A stretch of DNA of 64,000 nt, from contig JAOAJK010000003.1 of the NCBI GenBank assembly GCA_026414225.1, forward strand, positions 62,001 to 126,000. Direction: 5' to 3'. The number at the start of each line of letters is the position of its first letter. Position 1 is the stretch's first letter. Origin of the DNA: Thermoplasmata archaeon (GTDB lineage Archaea; Thermoplasmatota; Thermoplasmata; Lutacidiplasmatales; SKW197). A program made the translations under genes and the position numbers. Below, one piece after another: positions 58,051-64,000 of this stretch. Under the pieces are notes generated by a model. It did not search any database, was not told the DNA's origin, and saw only the letters and a program-made list of their open reading frames with translations.

Positions 58051-60446
58051 TTTTCTTTCAACCTGCGGATACTCGCAAGTGCGGAGATGCACCCCAGCAT
58101 CACCATGAAAACAGGTATGCCGGATACCTCGGTCACTGGATTTGCCAGCGGATACCAGTCGCTTGCACCCGCACCGCCGTCCAGCGGGTAAGCACTTGCC
58201 GTGCCGTTGTCCAGCCCATCCCAGTTACTCCAGTAGTTGCCTTCCCGGGCACCGTTGTCATACCAGGAATTGCCACCAGTATCGTCGTAGGCCTGGCAGT
58301 TGCCGTTGACGCCCCTGCCTGCCCCGTTGTTGCCGGTGAAGTTGTTGTGGTGGATGGAATTACCAGCCGAAGTGGATGTAATATAGATGCCGTATTTCGT
58401 GTTGTTGCAGAGCCAGTTATACACAACGTTGTTGTTGTTAGAGTCCCCTAGATATATACCATACCATCCGTTGCCCATGAGTATATTGTCATTTATATTG
58501 ACACTATCCGATGAAGCCAGTCGAATCCCTTCGTAGTTGTTACCCGATGCATTGTTACCTGTCAGGTTGTTGATGTCAGAGAAATACAGAACGATGCCGT
58601 AATTGTTGTTTATGACATTGTTGTTTGTTATGTTGTTGTATGTTGAGGAATCTAAGTAGATTCCATTTCCGTTATTGCCAGCCACACTGTTTCCTATAAT
58701 TTCATTGTTGTTTGCGGACTCAAGAGAGATGCCTTCAAGCGAATTGTTCAGGGCACTGTTACCGATTATCTTATTGTTGTCACTTGAATACTCCACAAAG
58801 ATGCCATCCTTGCTGTTGCCAGATGCATTATTTTCCGTTATGATGTTGCCACTTGATGAATACAAATAGAGGCCATGGTGACCGTTTCTGGAGGCACTGT
58901 TATTTGTCATTCTGTTGTTGTGAGAGTATGATAAAGAAATTCCGAAGTAGGGATTTTCTGAAATATTATTGCTGGTTATCTCATTATTGCTTGAGGTGTC
59001 AGATAGAATCCCTGTATGACCGTTCTTCGAGGCGTTGTTTTCCGTTATGTTGTTATTGTTTGAGCGATACAAATATATCCCGTACCAGCTGTTGCCTGCC
59101 GCCTTGTTACGAGTTATGTTGGCGTTCGAATAATACAAAAGAATGCCAGTGTTAAGGTTGTTCGATGCATTATTATCTGCTATTTTGTTATTGCTTGAGA
59201 AATGTAAACTGATGCCATTTTTGTTGTTAGACGGTGTGTTGTTTGCGATTATTCCGTTTTGTACATTCATCAGGGCAATGCCGCCACCATATGGTGGAGT
59301 ATCGGAAGACATTGCATTGGATACATTGCATCCTCTTACAACAAAGTGGACATCTGTGTTCTCAATCCAGATACAGTAGGTGCCACCGCCGCCATCAATG
59401 TCATACCCCTCGATTATGTAGGGATTGCCCGGACTTCCATCGCCAGGCCAGCCCTCACTCGCCGCCTGATTTGCAAAGTCCACATTCCCGTTGATGTGGA
59501 TCGGTGAATGCGGTGTGCCCTTCGGTTGCATGTCCGCAACCCCGCTCTGGACTTCCGTTTTTGCACTCAGGTAAAGCCCGAACAGGGTGTGCCTTGCGTT
59601 CTCGCACCGCAGCGCATTCTCGACCCTGCACTCCTTGTTCTGCCAGTCGATCATGTAGAAGTAAACCGCATACCTCTCGCCAGCGCCTAGCAAACTCTTA
59701 CCTGCCATCGTTTCCAGCTGCTTCCCGTTGGTGGCAGCGGCGACGCTCTCGCCAATCGTCCACGCCCACTCCTGCTGGACAACACCGGCAAACGCAAGCA
59801 CCCTGCTCGCCTCTATCTTTCCGTTCTTACCGATAATCTCAATCGCCCTATCGGCACCGACTGCAAAGTTTTGAGAGGGTTTGAAACCCGTTGCAGGGTT
59901 GTTATCCGTGTCCACAAACACATACGCTACATCCCTGCCGTTTGCATTCGGGATTGCGGTTTCCCGCTGGTTCGCCACATAGACGGGATTTTCTGATGGT
60001 GCCTCTACGATGTATCTGCCCTCGCCATCAAGCAAATTGCCATACACCTTCGCATAAAACGCCACATTCCTGCCGGTTTCTGCAGTCGCATACTCGGCAA
60101 TGTCAATGTTTTCTGGCACGGTTGCATCCCTTGCCCTTGAGGTTTTCTCAACCCCCTGCCAGTCGTCAAACCGCCCATCAATCTTTATTGTATCGGTACT
60201 GCTGCTCTGCCAGGTTAGAACTGCAACCACGCTCAGCACGAGTACCGCAAGCACGAACACGGCCAGAAGTTTGCCATGGTTCGCCTTTTCCTTAATCTTT
60301 CGTCCTAGCTTGGGTTGCTTTCCGTTTGTCAGCCCATTTGTTAATCCATTTGTAAAACCATTCGTTAACCCATTTGTAAAGCCATGGGACTTATCTCGCT
60401 TATTTCTCAGCCCCAAACTTCTTGTAGTTTTGCTTTCCAACTTCAT
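58047..60446 (-). CDS. NosD-like right-handed beta-helix surface protein with TNG repeats
   Basis: An anchored surface protein of about 799 residues. The cytoplasmic N-terminus bears five tandem (F/L)TNG units, then a basic stretch and a membrane span (LLAVFVLAVLVLSVVAVL). A sandwich domain of about 250 residues follows (IKIDGRFDDWQGVEKTSRARDATVPENIDIAEYA). Next is a long parallel beta-helix with over a dozen turns of the NNNITENNASKNGHTGILL type (NosD/PbH1, carbohydrate-binding or sugar-hydrolase-like). The C-terminus SGIPVFMVMLGCISALASIRRLKEN is a possible sorting or anchor tail. GTG 60455 is in frame nine bases upstream; the TATA position suggests a leaderless start at either codon. Enzyme activity is unproven. 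Confidence 0.85.
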   Translation of the reverse strand: MKLESKTTRSLGLRNKRDKSHGFTNGLTNGFTNGLTNGLTNGKQPKLGRKIKEKANHGKLLAVFVLAVLVLSVVAVLTWQSSSTDTIKIDGRFDDWQGVEKTSRARDATVPENIDIAEYATAETGRNVAFYAKVYGNLLDGEGRYIVEAPSENPVYVANQRETAIPNANGRDVAYVFVDTDNNPATGFKPSQNFAVGADRAIEIIGKNGKIEASRVLAFAGVVQQEWAWTIGESVAAATNGKQLETMAGKSLLGAGERYAVYFYMIDWQNKECRVENALRCENARHTLFGLYLSAKTEVQSGVADMQPKGTPHSPIHINGNVDFANQAASEGWPGDGSPGNPYIIEGYDIDGGGGTYCIWIENTDVHFVVRGCNVSNAMSSDTPPYGGGIALMNVQNGIIANNTPSNNKNGISLHFSSNNKIADNNASNNLNTGILLYYSNANITRNKAAGNSWYGIYLYRSNNNNITENNASKNGHTGILSDTSSNNEITSNNISENPYFGISLSYSHNNRMTNNSASRNGHHGLYLYSSSGNIITENNASGNSKDGIFVEYSSDNNKIIGNSALNNSLEGISLESANNNEIIGNSVAGNNGNGIYLDSSTYNNITNNNVINNNYGIVLYFSDINNLTGNNASGNNYEGIRLASSDSVNINDNILMGNGWYGIYLGDSNNNNVVYNWLCNNTKYGIYITSTSAGNSIHHNNFTGNNGAGRGVNGNCQAYDDTGGNSWYDNGAREGNYWSNWDGLDNGTASAYPLDGGAGASDWYPLANPVTEVSGIPVFMVMLGCISALASIRRLKEN
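60321..60380 (-). repeat. Five tandem 12-base repeats encoding (F/L)TNG
   Basis: The minus strand encodes FTNGLTNGFTNGLTNGLTNG. The units differ at several third positions (aatggg, aacgaatgg, aaatgg, aacgg), so the amino-acid pattern is being kept while the DNA drifts. It precedes the membrane anchor on the cytoplasmic side. Confidence 0.85.
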
Positions 60447-60455
60447 GGAAATCAC

Positions 60456-60739
60456 GGAGAGATAATCATGGTAAGGGTATATATAATTTTGCGAACAAAT
60501 TTACAATATTCCAACAAAAATCCTGAAATATTAATTTATTACAAAATCGTGTAAACCAACTTTAAACTAGAATAATGAAAAAGAAAAAAATTATTTATAC
60601 ATCCTTTCAACCATCGGATGAAACCCAAATGAGGAAAACCGACCAAATTCCGCCTACTCTCATTCATAAGGTCTGTTTTCATCCTGTTAATTATGTTGTC
60701 CTTCAATCGCAAACTATTTTTGGGTTTAGGGTATTACTG
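60456..60739. other. A/T-rich intergenic region with divergent promoters
   Basis: This 284-base gap separates the divergent beta-helix and LarE-like genes. It contains the minus-strand TATA box listed separately and a plus-strand candidate (aaaaaaattatttatacatcc, near 60588-60600). The track extends the LarE ORF back to 60575, but the added 55 residues are not conserved-looking. No RNA gene or repeat is evident. Confidence 0.5.
60478..60488 (-). promoter_or_regulatory. TATA box for the beta-helix protein gene
   Basis: The minus strand reads caaaattatatatacccttacc, centred about 28 bases from GTG 60455 and 37 from ATG 60446. No Shine-Dalgarno lies between, which points to a leaderless mRNA. 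Confidence 0.55.
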
Positions 60740-61588
60740 ATGAGGATGGATGCGCAATCCGCAGGGGAAAAATTCGCAGCTCTGGAGAAAAAAATAACAG
60801 GGCAGGGCAGAATTCTGATTGCATTCTCTGGCGGTGTGGACAGTGCGGTGCTTGCCCATCTGGCCAGGGCAGAAAACCCCCTGTGTGTTTTCGTATTGGA
60901 CGAAACCGTAAGCAAGGAAGAGTATGAGCAGGCAAAAACCACAGCAGCAGGCCTTGGGGTGCAACTCCAGGTTCTGGAACATAGCATAATGGATGAAGAG
61001 TTCTGCAAAAACACTGTGGAGCGATGCTATCACTGCAAGAAAGCAATGATCGGAGCATTGAAAGAATTTGCTCGTAAAAACGGAATAAACTGCATTGCGA
61101 TGGGAATCACAACCTCGGATTTTAAAGAGTACAGACCAGGCATCAAAGCCGGATACGAGGAGGGAATCTGGTATCCATTCGTGGATTTTGGAATTTCGAA
61201 GGAGGAAGTGCGAGAATATGCAAGAAAGCAAGGTCTTGGAGTTGCGGAAAAGCCCGCGAATGCCTGTCTTGCGTCCAGAATTGCCTACAACCAGAAAATC
61301 ACAACCGAGTTGCTTATGCGAGTGGATGCCGCAGAGAAGTTTTTGCATGGTCTCGGCTTTAAGGTTGTGCGTGTCCGCGTGCATGGAAATGATGCCAGGA
61401 TTGAACTGGGCAAAAATGAGTTTGCGAAGGCATTCTCCACCGACCTCCTTCAGAGGATTGCAAAAAAATTGCACGAACTTGGTTTTGTCCATGTCTCCCT
61501 AGATATGGATGGCTACAGGCCGGGAAGCATGAACGAGGGCATCACCCAGCCACAGATCGGACAAGCGCGGGGGGAGAAGCGGCACTAA
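60740..61588 (+). CDS. larE: LarE-like ATP-dependent sulfur transferase (PP-loop)
   Basis: A protein of about 282 residues. RILIAFSGGVDSAVLAHLA is the PP-loop that adenylates a carboxylate. EKPANACLASRIAYNQKIT includes the Cys whose sulfur is sacrificed in LarE of Lactobacillus plantarum, and ERCYHCKKAM adds a CxxC typical of archaeal members. LarE adds sulfur to a nicotinic-acid derivative to make the nickel-pincer cofactor of lactate racemase; LarA, LarB and LarC are not in the window, so another thiolation target is possible. Start chosen at ATG 60740, after AGGG; ATG 60746 is close. It shares a 4-base stop overlap with the DUF835 gene. Confidence 0.83.
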   Translation: MRMDAQSAGEKFAALEKKITGQGRILIAFSGGVDSAVLAHLARAENPLCVFVLDETVSKEEYEQAKTTAAGLGVQLQVLEHSIMDEEFCKNTVERCYHCKKAMIGALKEFARKNGINCIAMGITTSDFKEYRPGIKAGYEEGIWYPFVDFGISKEEVREYARKQGLGVAEKPANACLASRIAYNQKITTELLMRVDAAEKFLHGLGFKVVRVRVHGNDARIELGKNEFAKAFSTDLLQRIAKKLHELGFVHVSLDMDGYRPGSMNEGITQPQIGQARGEKRH

Positions 61589-63183
61589 ACTGTCCTTGTT
61601 TTATCAAATTCCTTTCTCAGCGTGTACATGTCCTTCTCATCAAACGCCTTGGGGCTTATTGGCACGAGCACAGTCGCATGGTGCATCGCAGCCACATCAT
61701 TAACCTTCTTCATGAATTTGAGTGCATCCAGAAAATTGTTTCCGAGCACAAGATTCTCAAACCCATCAAGCAGAATTACTGCATTCTTGTTGCTTTTGAT
61801 GAAGGATGTGATTGCCCTCATTATTTCGAATTCCATGCGGCTTGGCTTCACCACGGGCACCGCAGGGGTCTCCGTGTCCGAAAGCCAGTAGATTGTGGCA
61901 CTCCCGATTCCATACTTCTCTCGGACTTTGTCCGGGTAGGTGGTGGTGATGCACAGCCCTGGCGAGTCCTTTATCATATCTCCAAAGATTTCAAACGCCT
62001 TCTCGGTTTTGGATTCAAATATGAGGTAGCTGTATCCCTTTTCGAGCGGCACCTCAATCTGCTGCTGTGCAGGGAGTTGGGGACTCTCCGCTACCTCCTT
62101 CTCTTCCTTCACATCTTTCGGTGGCAACGGTGCTGGCTCTTCCTTTCTCTCCCTCAAGATTTTGCCCGTGATTTCAGAGGTAATCGCAGCGTAGAAGGGG
62201 AGCAGCAATTCTTCTTTTGGACAGTAAAATCTCAGGATCAACCTTGCTTCCCCACCCTCCTCAATCGTTTCCACATAGGCCGCGTAAAGATTATCCCAGT
62301 GGTCATGGGCGAAGAATTTGGTGACTGCACGGAAAAATCGGGCGTCCTTGACTGACTGGAAGGGGACCTGATACATGTTTCTCTCTCTGATTACATCGCA
62401 TATGATCCGATGAAGGGTTTCACCGCTGAACCTTATGTTCTTTATTTCCTTCTCGATTTTCCTCATCGTGTGGGTTGCCACGCGCCAGTGCTCCTCTATC
62501 ACCTCTCTCGGATAAAGGGCTGTGAATTCTATGCTCAGATATTTTGGCTCCGTTTCAATGGCAACTTTTTCGTTTCCATCAGAATACCGGATTTTTGCCC
62601 GAACTGGCTCATTTCTGAATTCTTTTAGCGGTTCAAGCTCAAACATGATTCTTGCATGTTCATCTGGCTCAATGTATTTTATCTGCTTGGCGTCTGTTTC
62701 TGGCTTAAGTTTCTCCTTGTTTGCAACCAGCTCTATGTTCACATTCTCAATTCTCTTCCCAGTCCGGTTACCTATATTCAGGGCATAATGGACCGCGGTG
62801 TCTTTTATGTAAAGGGCAGGAATTACCTCAAGTGTCTGGGCTGGCTTCGCCTCCTGTTTTTCCTCTTCTTTTTTTACCCGCATCCAGTAGACCTCATGCC
62901 CGCAGGTTCTGCATACTCCGAGGCCATTCGATGCAAAGGTCACATCGCGGCTCTGGCATCTCGGGCATATGAGGAAGATCTGCCTTGCACCGCAGATTCT
63001 GCATACAATTTCTCCCGTATCTAGATGTTCGACGCTGTTGCTGCCGCAGTGGGTGCATCTTTTCCAGATAAATTCATAGCCGCAGGCAGCACATTTCCCA
63101 TTTCCCTCATCGTAGAATACGAGGCGTGTTCCACCGCATCTGCTGCACTTCCCATGGGTCGGCTTGTAGATATATTCCTCCAT
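61585..63183 (-). CDS. Triple zinc-ribbon protein with C-terminal DUF835
   Basis: A 532-residue protein. Residues 1-105 hold three zinc ribbons in a row: CSRCGGT...CAACG, CTHCGSN...CRICG and CPRCQSR...CRTCG. A beta-rich region (VHYALNIGNRTGKRIENVNIELV) resembles CARDB-like folds, then a helical segment (EEHWRVATHTMRKIEKEIKNI) and a further alpha-beta part (RLILRFYCPKEELLLPFY). DUF835 occupies about 385-525 (GYSYLIFESKTEKAFEIFGDM; VILLDGFENLVLGNNFLDALKFMKKV). It is the third DUF835 protein of the window. DUF835 is KaiC/RecA-like in outline but lacks a P-loop. Likely a signalling or scaffold protein; the function is not known. Confidence 0.82.
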   Translation of the reverse strand: MEEYIYKPTHGKCSRCGGTRLVFYDEGNGKCAACGYEFIWKRCTHCGSNSVEHLDTGEIVCRICGARQIFLICPRCQSRDVTFASNGLGVCRTCGHEVYWMRVKKEEEKQEAKPAQTLEVIPALYIKDTAVHYALNIGNRTGKRIENVNIELVANKEKLKPETDAKQIKYIEPDEHARIMFELEPLKEFRNEPVRAKIRYSDGNEKVAIETEPKYLSIEFTALYPREVIEEHWRVATHTMRKIEKEIKNIRFSGETLHRIICDVIRERNMYQVPFQSVKDARFFRAVTKFFAHDHWDNLYAAYVETIEEGGEARLILRFYCPKEELLLPFYAAITSEITGKILRERKEEPAPLPPKDVKEEKEVAESPQLPAQQQIEVPLEKGYSYLIFESKTEKAFEIFGDMIKDSPGLCITTTYPDKVREKYGIGSATIYWLSDTETPAVPVVKPSRMEFEIMRAITSFIKSNKNAVILLDGFENLVLGNNFLDALKFMKKVNDVAAMHHATVLVPISPKAFDEKDMYTLRKEFDKTRTV

Positions 63184-63275
63184 GAACCTTAAATGGTGGA
63201 GGTGTAAATAAAGGTATGGTAGACCTATCTCCCGCGGGCATAAATCCCATATACTCCCTCCACCTGCTCCCGACC

Positions 63276-63986
63276 ATGACCGAGATGCTTTACATGACAG
63301 AGGGCTGCTACCTCAAGGAATTCGATGCAAAGGTTGTTGCTATTCACGAAAAATCGGTGGTGTTTGACAGAACTGCCTGCTATCCGGATGGAGGGGGCCA
63401 GCCATCAGATACCGGGGTGCTGCAGAGCAAGGCGGGCACCGCAAAAATTACCCATGTGAAAAAAGCAGAAGGTGAGGTTTACCATGAAATTGATGGCCCG
63501 TTGCCAGAAGTTGGAGAAACTGTGCATGTGAGTATTGACTGGGAGCGGAGGTATGCACACATGCGGATGCACACGGCCCAGCACCTCCTCTCCGGTATTG
63601 TTTACAAATTTTTTCAGGCGAGAACTGTGGGGAACCAGATATATGCAGACCGCTCGCGGGTGGATTTCATGCCCGTAAATTTTACAGATGCGGATGTTCA
63701 AAGGGTTGTTGCTGAATTCGATGGAGCAATCAAAGCACAGCTTCCAGTAAGAATTTACATGATGGAGAAGGACAAATTTTTGAATCATGAGGAGGGTGAA
63801 AGAGCCAACATCCATCTCCTTCCCCCCGAAATCAAGGTCTTGAGAATTGTGGAAATTCCTGGTTACGATATGTGTCCGTGTGCCGGAACCCATGTTGCCT
63901 CCCTCGCAGAGCTCGGAAAAATAAAGATTCTGAAGGTTGAGCGGAAAGGAAAGGACCGGTACAGAATTGCATACACGCTGGGGTGA
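63276..63986 (+). CDS. alaX: Alanyl-tRNA editing protein AlaX
   Basis: A 236-residue stand-alone editing domain homologous to that of alanyl-tRNA synthetase; it removes Ser or Gly wrongly attached to tRNA-Ala. DRTACYPDGGGQPSDTG, RMHTAQHLLSG (HxxxH zinc ligands) and MCPCAGTHVASLAELG (C-x-x-x-H) form the zinc site. The track starts at 63216, but MTEMLYMTEGCYLKEFDAKVV from ATG 63276 is the family N-terminus, and a TATA-like cataaatcc about 30-37 bases upstream suggests a leaderless start. It is divergent from the DUF835 gene and ends 14 bases before the window edge. Confidence 0.9.
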   Translation: MTEMLYMTEGCYLKEFDAKVVAIHEKSVVFDRTACYPDGGGQPSDTGVLQSKAGTAKITHVKKAEGEVYHEIDGPLPEVGETVHVSIDWERRYAHMRMHTAQHLLSGIVYKFFQARTVGNQIYADRSRVDFMPVNFTDADVQRVVAEFDGAIKAQLPVRIYMMEKDKFLNHEEGERANIHLLPPEIKVLRIVEIPGYDMCPCAGTHVASLAELGKIKILKVERKGKDRYRIAYTLG

Positions 63987-64000
63987 GAGGGTGGGGGCAA

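Noticed and set aside
58400-59250. Dense gttgtt/attatt strings resembling a short-repeat DNA array
   Set aside because: They are the Asn-rich codons of successive beta-helix turns on the minus strand. Spacing follows the protein turn and there are no identical direct repeats, so this is neither CRISPR nor satellite DNA.

Overview
The window is archaeal and most likely from a Thermoplasmatota-like euryarchaeon. The evidence is archaeal-type EF-1A, uS10, eL40, class I CCA transferase, archease, type II GAPDH, aMBF1, SepF, archaeosortase, TATA-type promoters and mostly short or missing leaders. Three proteins end in a DUF835 domain, and one surface protein carries TNG repeats; from memory both are common in Thermoplasmata-related genomes. 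The lineage is an inference, because no rRNA is present. Genes are tightly packed on both strands, and no gap exceeds 300 bases. I see no tRNA, rRNA, CRISPR array or insertion sequence.

Region by region: 1-3.7 kb holds a partial MTTase, a class III aminotransferase, a sugar-nucleotide epimerase and two UspA proteins. 3.7-9.1 kb (minus strand) holds a V4R-like sensor, a coiled-coil protein, archease, CCA transferase, a secreted protein with a PEF-CTERM-like tail, a HemK2-type methyltransferase and an HD hydrolase. 9.2-14.3 kb is an acyl-CoA energy operon: CoA-transferase/GNAT fusion, ADP-forming acyl-CoA synthetase, and a BioD/DRTGG protein. 14.3-20.8 kb holds a DnaA-like AAA+ protein ending in DUF835, a STAND-type ATPase with TPRs, SepF and a DRG GTPase. 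21-27 kb holds two large membrane or surface proteins. 27.1-30.1 kb is an EF-1A/uS10/ferredoxin/RAM/archaeosortase run. 30.1-38.4 kb holds a GNAT, eL40, a giant divergent IleRS-HhH-HhH-DUF835 fusion, a coiled-coil protein and a FolC-endonuclease III fusion. 38.6-45.7 kb holds PGK, TruA, a subtilisin and a two-HTH regulator. 45.8-48.6 kb holds DeoC with a zinc-type tail and AOR. 48.6-50.6 kb is a two-gene Cys-rich cassette of unknown function. 50.7-54 kb holds PEPCK, MBF1 and GAPDH. 54.1-58 kb is a Ras-like GTPase operon with a second STAND ATPase. 58-64 kb holds a NosD-like surface protein, a LarE-like enzyme, a zinc-ribbon/DUF835 protein and AlaX.

Together the metabolic genes (aminotransferase, AOR, ADP-forming acyl-CoA synthetase, CoA-transferase, PEPCK, GAPDH, PGK, DeoC, secreted protease, peptide-binding protein) fit an anaerobic peptide or amino-acid fermenter that runs gluconeogenesis. 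The most unusual items are the DnaA-like ATPase, the IleRS fusion with a degenerate KMSKS motif, the FolC-Nth fusion, the GTPase/STAND operon and the Cys-rich cassette.
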